Shown here one piece after another: positions 8,174-14,346 of a stretch of 64,000 nucleotides of DNA (position 1 is its first letter; every line of letters starts with the position of its first letter). The position numbers and the translations under genes are program-made. This stretch comes from Streptomyces sp. MUM 2J (lineage in GTDB: Bacteria; Actinomycetota; Actinomycetes; Streptomycetales; Streptomycetaceae). Location: assembly GCF_022414535.1 (NCBI RefSeq), contig NZ_JADWYM010000021.1:1-64000 (forward strand), read 5' to 3'. The notes under the pieces were generated by a model. It was not told the origin of the DNA. It ran no database searches and saw only the letters and a program-made list of their open reading frames with translations.

Positions 8174-8311
8174 GTGGGTTTGCCTGAGAGGCCTCTCGGG
8201 TACACCATGGAAGTCACGGATCGTTCGCGACCGTGCTAACCCGGTCCGACTCCTCCCCCCCCGAGTCGGCCGTGGAGACGACCCCCGCTCTCCCCCCCGG
8301 CGGGGGTCGTC
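8174..8311 (+). ncRNA. Candidate small RNA or leader upstream of ssd
   Basis: Between the divergent HAD and ssd genes a -10-like TAAGGT (8162-8167) precedes a run of four hairpins: 8183-8200 (9 bp with one G-U pair), 8214-8235 (CACGG/CCGTG with an inner TCG/CGA stem and TTCG loop), 8246-8269 (7 bp, C-rich loop) and 8277-8311 (12 bp, C-rich loop). The last two have closely similar loops. A mini-ORF, MEVTDRSRPC (8207-8239), runs through it and ends on a Cys codon. ssd starts over 400 bases further on, so this looks like a separate transcript rather than a leader. A small RNA named scr3558 is, as I recall, mapped to this neighbourhood in S. coelicolor. Confidence 0.4.
8277..8311 (+). terminator. 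Perfect 12-bp hairpin with C-rich loop
   Basis: GACGACCCCCGC (8277-8288) pairs exactly with 8300-8311 around an 11-base loop. No protein gene ends nearby on either strand, so it most likely ends a short rightward RNA. Confidence 0.65.
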
Positions 8312-8725
8312 GCATGTCCGGGTGGGTTTTCCCTCGCGTGCCACGACCAGTCGCCCCGTGCTGCTCCCTGGTGTCGGGTGCTCGACTCCTGCCCTTCTTC
8401 GTCACCCTCCGTAGTGGTTGGGCTGCTCTCTGGAAGTCGTCCGTGCATCAGTGCGGGCGTCACCGGTATGGGTGATGGCGATATTCACACTCGTCGAGTT
8501 GTCCACAGTTTTCGACCAAGATCCACATGATTTCCGGGGGTGCTGCACCGTGATTCCCACGCGTCGTCCGGCCCGCGCCGAGTTCTCGGCCGGATCCCAT
8601 TGCCGGATGCGTATGGCCGGATTCCGTCGGCCGTTCATATGGAGGCCGCTTGCCGGTTCTTCACACGTTTGGGAATCGCGGGGCCCCAGGGGCTGCGCGA
8701 CACGCAGCGAAGGGGGAAGGAAACC
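8312..8725 (+). other. Non-coding region upstream of ssd
   Basis: 414 bases that carry the ssd promoter and a DnaA box listed separately. An open frame continues upstream of ssd from 8540, but its residues show no domain and the ssd ribosome binding site lies far downstream. I therefore treat this part as untranslated. I cannot place the promoter. Confidence 0.5.
8499..8507 (+). promoter_or_regulatory. DnaA box outside oriC
   Basis: TTGTCCACA is an exact match to the Streptomyces DnaA box. A second, weaker same-strand match with the TCCACA core ends 20 bases later (8522-8527). Both lie in an AT-richer pocket upstream of ssd. No dnaA or dnaN is nearby, so this is not oriC. Confidence 0.5.
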
Positions 8726-9829
8726 GTGTCAGGAACCGTCACACACGACCCGCCGCCGGCCACCGGAGGACGGCAGGCCCGCCCGCTGATCGTCACCGAG
8801 GACCCGGAACTCCTCGACGACCTGCTCCGGCTGTGCGCGGCCGCCGGCGCCACACCCGAGGTCCACCACGCCCAGCCGGAACCCGGGGGGAGCTGGGAGA
8901 CCGCGCCGCTCGTCCTGGTCGGCGACGACGCGGCCCGCCGCGTGCGCGGTGCCACCCGCCGCCGCGGCGTGGTGCTGGTCGGCCGCGACCAGGACGACTC
9001 CGGGGTGTGGAAACGCGCTGTCGAGATCGGCGCCGACCATGTCCTGATGCTCCCCGACGGGGAGCAGTGGCTCGTCGACCGCATCGCCGACGTCGCCGAG
9101 GGCGCCGGCCGGCCCGCTCTCACCGTCGGCGTCATCGGCGGCCGTGGCGGCGCCGGGGCCTCCACGCTCGCGTGCGCGCTCGCCGTCACCGCCGCCCGTG
9201 AGGGACTGCGCACCCTGCTCGTGGACGCCGATCCGCTCGGCGGTGGACTCGACGTCCTCCTGGGCGGCGAGACGGCCGAAGGGCTTCGCTGGCCCGCCTT
9301 CGCCGCGTCCCGCGGACGGGTCGGCGGCGGCGCCCTGGAGGAATCACTGCCCGAACTGCACTCCCTGCGGGTCCTCAGCTGGGACCGCGGGGACCGCGTC
9401 GCCGTGCCTCCTCAGGCCGTCCGCGCGGTGCTCGCCGCCGCCCGGCGCCGGGGAGGCACGGTCGTGGTCGACCTGCCGCGCCGCGTCGACGACGGCGTCG
9501 CCGAGGTCCTCGCCCAGCTCGACCTCGGGCTCCTCGTCGTTCCCGCCGAGCTGCGTGCCGTCGCCGCAGCCGACCGCGTCGCCCGCGCGGCCGCCATGGT
9601 CCTGCGTGACCTGCGGGTCGCCGTGCGCGGCCCCTACGCGACGGGGCTGGACGAACGCGAGGTGGCCCGGCTGCTGGGCCTGCCCCTGGCCGGGGAGGTT
9701 CCCGCGGAACCGGCGCTGCTGCGCCCGCGCGAGGGCACGGCGACGCCGGGTGCGGCACCACGCGGACCGCTCGCCCGGTTCTGCAGGGAGTTCTGGGAGC
9801 GGGCCCTGGTCGAGGCGGGCGGCTCATGA
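8726..9829 (+). CDS. ssd: Septum-site-determining protein (CpaE/MinD-like)
   Basis: 367 residues from a GTG with an excellent AGGGGGAAGG site. Residues about 20-125 form a receiver-like region. The rest is a MinD/CpaE-type ATPase fold with GGRGGAGAST in place of a deviant Walker A, so the signature Lys is missing, plus LLVDADPLGGGLD and VVVDLPRR. Proteins of this type (Ssd in mycobacteria, CpaE in Tad systems) localise pilus machinery or influence septum placement and can act without ATP hydrolysis. The stop codon overlaps the start of the Tad ATPase gene (ATGA), so the two are translationally coupled. This ties the protein to the secretion cluster downstream. Confidence 0.85.
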   Translation: MSGTVTHDPPPATGGRQARPLIVTEDPELLDDLLRLCAAAGATPEVHHAQPEPGGSWETAPLVLVGDDAARRVRGATRRRGVVLVGRDQDDSGVWKRAVEIGADHVLMLPDGEQWLVDRIADVAEGAGRPALTVGVIGGRGGAGASTLACALAVTAAREGLRTLLVDADPLGGGLDVLLGGETAEGLRWPAFAASRGRVGGGALEESLPELHSLRVLSWDRGDRVAVPPQAVRAVLAAARRRGGTVVVDLPRRVDDGVAEVLAQLDLGLLVVPAELRAVAAADRVARAAAMVLRDLRVAVRGPYATGLDEREVARLLGLPLAGEVPAEPALLRPREGTATPGAAPRGPLARFCREFWERALVEAGGS

Positions 9830-11073
9830 CCAGCCCCGTACCCGAGACCCGCCCCGAACTGCTCGACGGCGTAAGGCGATGGCTGGCGGCGAGCGGCGCC
9901 GAACCCACCCCCGCGCGCGTGGCGCAGGCACTGCGCGAGCAGGGACGTGTGCTCGGCGACGCCGAGGTCCTCGGTGCCGCCGAACGGCTCCGTTCCGAGC
10001 TGGTCGGCAGCGGGCCGCTGGAGCCGCTGCTCACCGATCCGTCGGTCACCGACGTCCTGGTGACCGCCCCGGACCGGGTCTGGGTTGACCGCGGCGGCGG
10101 CCTGGAGCGGGCACCGGTCCGCTTCCCCGATGCCGCGGCCGTACGGCGGCTCGCCCAGCGCCTGGCCGCGGTCGCGGGACGTCGGCTGGACGACGCCCGG
10201 CCCTGGGCCGACGCCCGGCTGCCCGACGGCACCCGGCTGCATGCCGTGCTGCCCCCGGTCGCGGTCGGTTGCACCTGCCTGTCGCTGCGTGTGGTGCGGC
10301 CTCGTGCCTTCACCCTCCACGAACTCGTCGCGGCGGGCACGGTGCCGCCGGGAGGGGACCGCGTGTTGCGCGCTCTCGTCGAGGCGCGGCTGTCGTTCCT
10401 GATCAGCGGCGGCACCGGCAGCGGCAAGACGACGCTGCTGAGCGCGCTGCTGGGACTCGTCGGTCCCGGGGAGCGGATCGTGCTCGCCGAGGACTCCGCG
10501 GAGCTGCGTCCCGACCATCCGCATGTCGTCCGGTTGGAGACCAGGCCCGCCAATCAGGAGGGGGCGGGCCTGGTCACCCTGGAGGACCTGGTCCGTCAGG
10601 CACTGCGGATGCGACCGGACCGGCTGGTCGTCGGCGAGGTGCGTGGCCCTGAGGTCCTCCACCTGCTGGCGGCCCTGAACACGGGCCACGAAGGGGGTTG
10701 TGGGACGGTGCACGCCAACGCCGCCGCCGACGTGCCCGCGCGTCTGGAAGCACTCGGCACGGCCGCCGGGCTCGACCGGGCCGCCCTGCACAGCCAGGTG
10801 GCCGCTGCCCTGTCCGTGGTCCTGCACCTCGCACGCGACCGGGCCGGACGGCGACGGATCTCCGAGGTGCACGTCCTGGAACGGGACCCGTCGGGACTCG
10901 TCAGGACCGTGCCGGCGCTGCGGTGGGCCGAGGACGCCTTCGTGCCGCAGCGGGGCTGGGAGCGGCTGCGGGGGCTGCTGAGCGACGCCCCTCTCCCGGT
11001 GGCGGGCCCGCCGAGCGCGGAGTGGCGGCACGGGACGGACGGTCAGGGGTTCGGGGGTGAGCGGCATGGGTGA
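9826..11073 (+). CDS. TadA/CpaF-type secretion ATPase
   Basis: 415 residues. It has an N-terminal helical domain, then the VirB11/TadA ATPase core with Walker A SGGTGSGKTT (about residue 200), an Asp box (LAEDSAELRP), a Walker B-like RLVVGEVRGPE and the His box GTVHANAAADVPARLEAL. It would drive assembly or secretion of pilin-like subunits at the cytoplasmic face of the membrane, working with the two TadB/C-like proteins that follow. The ATG overlaps the ssd stop, and its own 3' end overlaps the next gene by 17 bases, as in a tight operon. Confidence 0.9.
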   Translation: MTSPVPETRPELLDGVRRWLAASGAEPTPARVAQALREQGRVLGDAEVLGAAERLRSELVGSGPLEPLLTDPSVTDVLVTAPDRVWVDRGGGLERAPVRFPDAAAVRRLAQRLAAVAGRRLDDARPWADARLPDGTRLHAVLPPVAVGCTCLSLRVVRPRAFTLHELVAAGTVPPGGDRVLRALVEARLSFLISGGTGSGKTTLLSALLGLVGPGERIVLAEDSAELRPDHPHVVRLETRPANQEGAGLVTLEDLVRQALRMRPDRLVVGEVRGPEVLHLLAALNTGHEGGCGTVHANAAADVPARLEALGTAAGLDRAALHSQVAAALSVVLHLARDRAGRRRISEVHVLERDPSGLVRTVPALRWAEDAFVPQRGWERLRGLLSDAPLPVAGPPSAEWRHGTDGQGFGGERHG

Positions 11074-12028
11074 GATGTTCCGCACCCCTGCGGTGAGTGG
11101 TCCGGGCGACCTGGGCTGGGGCCCGCAGGTGATTGCCACGGGTGAGGCGCCGTGGCACGCCGGTTCGGCTCAGACGACGTGGGGTGCGGCTGTGGCCTGC
11201 CTCGGGGTGGCGGCCTGGATGCTGGGCGGCGGAGGCTTCGGAGCGCGGCGGGCGCGGCTGCTGCTGGCGGGCGGTGGAGTGGTGGTGCCGGGGCCGCCCG
11301 GCTGGCGGGAACTGGCCGGCGGACTGCGGCGGATCTGCGGACACTGGCGGCCCGAGTGGTGGTCGGCCGTCGGCGGGCTGGTGCTGGCGCTGCTTGGCGG
11401 CTCGCTGCTGCCGGTCCTCGCGGGTGCCGCCGGAGTACCGCTGCTGCGGCGGGCGCGGAGGGCCACCGAGGCGCGACAGGGCCGGGAACGACGCGCCGAC
11501 GCCGTCATCGCGCTGTGCGCCGCCCTGGCGGGCGAGGTGCGGGCAGGGCGGCAGCCGGGGGAGGCCTTGCTGCACGCGGCACGCGGCTCCCACGGGCTCG
11601 GGGAGGCACGGGCCGCGGTGCTGGCGGCGGCCCGGTTCGGCGGTGACGTCCCCGCTGCGCTCGCACAGGCGGCACGGCAGCCCGGTGCCGGCGGACTGCT
11701 GGGTCTCGCGGCCTGCTGGCGGGTGGCCGTCGACCAGGGCGCCGGCCTGGCGTCCGGGCTCGACCGGCTCGAGGCCGCGTTGCGTGCCGAGCGGGACCAG
11801 CGCGCCGACCTCCGTGCCCAGCTGGCCGGGCCGCGAGCCACTGCCCTGCTGCTCGCCGGGCTACCGGTCGTCGGCATCCTCCTGGGCACCGCACTGGGCG
11901 CCGACCCGCTGCACGTCCTGCTCCACACCCCAGCGGGGCTCGGCTGCCTGCTGACCGGAGGACTGCTGGAGGGAGCCGGCCTGTGGTGGGCGATGCGGAT
12001 CGTGCGGCGAGCCGAGGACGTGACGTGA
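11057..12028 (+). CDS. TadB-like type II secretion F-domain membrane protein
   Basis: 323 residues from GTG at 11057, with an in-frame ATG at 11066 as alternative. Hydrophobic segments occur near residues 40-60, 100-130 and at the C-terminus (ALLLAGLPVVGILLGTALG, CLLTGGLLEGAGLWW). A soluble T2SF-type region, with ALCAALAGEVRAGRQPGEAL and ERDQRADLRAQLAGPRATA, lies between. It would form the inner-membrane platform of a Tad-like pilus with the next gene. The 5' end overlaps the ATPase gene; ten bases separate its stop from the likely TadC ribosome binding site. Confidence 0.85.
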   Translation: MSGMGEMFRTPAVSGPGDLGWGPQVIATGEAPWHAGSAQTTWGAAVACLGVAAWMLGGGGFGARRARLLLAGGGVVVPGPPGWRELAGGLRRICGHWRPEWWSAVGGLVLALLGGSLLPVLAGAAGVPLLRRARRATEARQGRERRADAVIALCAALAGEVRAGRQPGEALLHAARGSHGLGEARAAVLAAARFGGDVPAALAQAARQPGAGGLLGLAACWRVAVDQGAGLASGLDRLEAALRAERDQRADLRAQLAGPRATALLLAGLPVVGILLGTALGADPLHVLLHTPAGLGCLLTGGLLEGAGLWWAMRIVRRAEDVT

Positions 12029-12047
12029 GGCGGAGGAGGTGGCAGAC

Positions 12048-12836
12048 ATGACCGAGGATGTCGTCCACAGGCTGGGGGCGGTCATGGGGATCGCGGTGGT
12101 CCTCGGATGGCTCGCCCTGCGTGTGCAGGCGGCACGGCGCAGACGACGGACGCGGAGGCGGCTGGCCGCACTGCTCGGCCTGCGGATCGCCGACGCCGGC
12201 CGCCCCCGTCTCCCGGCACGTGGTGCCGCGCGCCGGTGGCTGCCCGCGGTGGGTGCCGTGGGCGTCGGCTGGGTGCTCCTCGGCGGGCCCACGGGCATCG
12301 CGGTCGGCCTGGCCGGTGCCGCCGGACTGAGCTGGTGGCGACGGCGCCGGGTGGCAGCCGACGGCGCTGCGGGGAAGGCAGACGCGGTGCTGATCGCCCG
12401 TCGGCTTCCGCTCGCCGCCGACCTGCTGGCCGCCTGCATCGCCGCGGGTGCCGCCCCGGCGGTCGCCGCGCAGGCCGTGGGCGACGCCCTCGGCGGCCCG
12501 GTGGGCGATGCGCTCGCCCGCGGCGCGGCCGAGGCACGGCTGGGCGGTGAACCGGCCGAGGCGTGGCGGCGCCTGGCCGCCCTGCCCGGTGCCGGGGCGC
12601 TGGCCCGGCTGCTGGAACGGGCCGACACGACGGGCCTCCCCGCGGCCGGGCCGGTCGCCCGGCTCGCCGCGGACGCCCGCGCCGGATGGACGCGCACAGC
12701 GACGGGACGCGCTCGGCGAGCGTCCGTCGCGGTCACCGCGCCGGTGGGGCTGTGCTTCCTGCCCGCGTTTCTCGCGGTCGGGATCCTGCCCGTGGTGATC
12801 GGACTCGCGGGCGAGGTGCTGGGAGGGGGTGGCTGA
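12048..12836 (+). CDS. TadC-like type II secretion F-domain membrane protein
   Basis: 262 residues. I chose ATG 12048 over GTG 12039 because the GGAGGAGG site (about 12031-12038) is correctly spaced for it. It has an N-terminal membrane segment (GIAVVLGWLALRV), a second pair near residues 65-95, the T2SF segment RRLPLAADLLAACIAAGAAPAVAAQAV, and a C-terminal pair ending GLCFLPAFLAVGILPVVIGL. It is the second platform subunit of the Tad-like machine. A gap of 451 bases separates it from the pilin-like genes, unlike the overlaps upstream. Confidence 0.85.
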   Translation: MTEDVVHRLGAVMGIAVVLGWLALRVQAARRRRRTRRRLAALLGLRIADAGRPRLPARGAARRWLPAVGAVGVGWVLLGGPTGIAVGLAGAAGLSWWRRRRVAADGAAGKADAVLIARRLPLAADLLAACIAAGAAPAVAAQAVGDALGGPVGDALARGAAEARLGGEPAEAWRRLAALPGAGALARLLERADTTGLPAAGPVARLAADARAGWTRTATGRARRASVAVTAPVGLCFLPAFLAVGILPVVIGLAGEVLGGGG

Positions 12837-13287
12837 TGGCGTGGGACGCGTGAACGGCACGGTGTCCCGATCGCGGGCACTGCCCCGGACGGGCGGTGGG
12901 CGCCGGACGGGCGACGGGTACCGGAGGGGCAGCCGGCCGTGGAACGGCGAACTGTCTCGGGCTGGGGGCCGACGCCGGACCGAGGAACGGTCCCCGGCCG
13001 GTGGATGCTCTCCGACCGGCGAACGCTCCACGGCCGTGGCCGACTCTGTGCGGGCTGCGGGCTGCGGGCTGCGGGCTGCGGGCTGCGGACCGGCCGCCGG
13101 TCTCCAGCCGGCCGTCGCCTTCGGCGGGTCCGCCGGACCGGGACCGCCCACGGGGCGAGGAGCGCCCGCCGGACCGGAAGCGCCCGCCGGCCTCGGGCGC
13201 GAGCCGGACCCGGCCATGTGCCGGACCAGTTGGGCGCATAGGAATCACAGGGATCGAAGACGGAATCGGACGGACGAGGAAACGGCA
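12837..13287 (+). other. Repeat-rich gap inside the Tad operon
   Basis: 451 bases between the TadC-like and DUF4244 genes. The frame of DUF4244 stays open through all of it, but the translation is low-complexity (runs of Arg, Gly, Pro) with no domain. A 7-bp tandem repeat and a palindrome CCACGGCCGTGG (13029-13040) are present. It probably holds a separate promoter or a leader for the pilin-like genes. The alternative, a long N-terminal extension of the pilin, is unlikely because the processing site would be deeply internal. Confidence 0.5.
13051..13085 (+). repeat. Heptanucleotide tandem repeat, five copies
   Basis: CGGGCTG repeated exactly five times, followed by a partial sixth CGG. A unit that is not a multiple of three is expected to slip and vary between strains. 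Confidence 0.9.
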
Positions 13288-13518
13288 ATGGACCTCACGG
13301 GGGTTGAGATGGGCGAGGCGGTACGGGCGCGGTTGCGTGCCCTGGTGTGCAGGCTGCGCGGGGCGCGGGAGGACGCGGGGATGGTCACCTCCGAGTACGC
13401 GATGGGGCTGCTGGCGGCGGTGGCTTTCGCCGCCGTGCTGTACAAGGTGGTGACGAGCGGGCCGGTCGGCGAGGCGCTGCAGGCCGTGGTGGATCGGGCG
13501 CTCGGTGCGCAGGTCTGA
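13288..13518 (+). CDS. DUF4244 pilin-like small membrane protein
   Basis: 76 residues. A short basic N-terminus leads to DAGMVTSEYAMGLLAAVAFAAVLY. The Gly followed by a residue-plus-5 Glu and a hydrophobic helix is the class III / Flp prepilin signal, so a TadV-type peptidase would cut after that Gly. The mature product would be about 43 residues, typical of Flp-like pilins. The ATG at 13288 has GAGGAA upstream. It is the best candidate for the main subunit of the surface structure built by this cluster. No prepilin peptidase gene is in the window. Confidence 0.8.
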   Translation: MDLTGVEMGEAVRARLRALVCRLRGAREDAGMVTSEYAMGLLAAVAFAAVLYKVVTSGPVGEALQAVVDRALGAQV

Positions 13519-13924
13519 GTGCGGCCGGTCCCGCGGGCGAGCCCGGGACCCGGTGCGTACCCCGGATCCCGGGCGCGGCCGGGACGCGGGGTTCGTGACG
13601 GCCGAGTCCGCGATGGTGCTGCCCGTGCTGGTGCTGTTCGCCATGGGGCTCGTATGGGGGCTTCTCGTGGTCGCGGCGCAGATCCGGTGCGTGGACGCCG
13701 CGCGCACGGGGGCCCGGGCGGCGGCCCGTCAGGACCCGCCCGAGGCGGTGCTCCGGGTGGCGCGTGACACGGCACCGCGAGGTGCGCGGATCACCGTCAC
13801 CCGGGAGGGGGACCAGGTCCGGGTGGTGGTCGTGGCCAGACCGCCTCTGTTGCACGGTCTCTCCCCCGAACTGCGCGAGGAGGCGGTCGCGTTGGCGGAG
13901 GAATCCGTGGGGTACGGGTCATGA
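13505..13924 (+). CDS. TadE-like pseudopilin
   Basis: 139 residues from GTG 13505, which overlaps the previous gene by 14 bases. GTG 13553 is an in-frame alternative giving a shorter leader. The key segment is DAGFVTAESAMVLPVLVLFAMGLV, again a Gly cleavage site with Glu at +5 and a hydrophobic helix, followed by a soluble periplasmic-type domain. TadE-family minor pilins assist pilus assembly. It is translationally coupled to the next gene through ATGA. Confidence 0.8.
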   Translation: MRRSECGRSRGRARDPVRTPDPGRGRDAGFVTAESAMVLPVLVLFAMGLVWGLLVVAAQIRCVDAARTGARAAARQDPPEAVLRVARDTAPRGARITVTREGDQVRVVVVARPPLLHGLSPELREEAVALAEESVGYGS

Positions 13925-14346
13925 GGGGCCCTGCCCGGACGGTGGCCCCGCGCAGGTCCGACAGGGGGGCCGCCACCGTCTGGAGCGTGGGCGCGATCGC
14001 CGTGCTGTGCCTGGTGTTCGGGGTTCTGCTCGCGCTGGGGCAGGCCGTCGTGACCCGGCACCGGGCGGCCGGCGGCGCCGATCTGGCCGCGCTCGCCGCC
14101 GCGGAGCACGGGGCGGAGGGCGGTGCGGCGGCCTGCGCCCGGGCGGAGCGCGTGGCGCGGGCCCAAGGGGCGCGGCTGGTGCGGTGCGCGATCGTGGGGG
14201 AGATCTCGGACGTGACGGCTGCGTCGGGACGGGGGCCGTTCGCCGTCGAGGTCAGGGCCCGGGCGGGCCCGGCGGATCCGTCGCCGGTTCGGCCGTCGCC
14301 GGATCCGGCTCCCCCGGCGCCGGCGCGTCCCGCAGCAGAACCGTGA
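13921..14346 (+). CDS. TadE/TadG-like protein of the helicase/secretion neighbourhood
   Basis: 141 residues. DRGAATVWSVGAIAVLCLVFGVLLALGQ is a single N-terminal membrane helix preceded by a basic stretch and the GAATVW motif of this actinobacterial family. Then come AGGADLAALAAA and a Pro-rich tail. It ends the Tad-like operon. Its last 95 bases overlap the 3' end of the helicase gene on the other strand, so the Pro-rich tail may be a product of that overlap. Families of this type sit beside the same helicase in mycobacteria and streptomycetes. Confidence 0.8.
   Translation: MRGPARTVAPRRSDRGAATVWSVGAIAVLCLVFGVLLALGQAVVTRHRAAGGADLAALAAAEHGAEGGAAACARAERVARAQGARLVRCAIVGEISDVTAASGRGPFAVEVRARAGPADPSPVRPSPDPAPPAPARPAAEP

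Noticed and set aside
8499..8527. Replication origin
   Set aside because: Only one perfect DnaA box and one weak box; oriC in Streptomyces has many boxes between dnaA and dnaN, which are absent.
12829..13287. N-terminal extension of the DUF4244 protein by 153 residues
   Set aside because: Low-complexity translation; it would bury the prepilin cleavage site. The ATG at 13288 has a good GAGGAA site.
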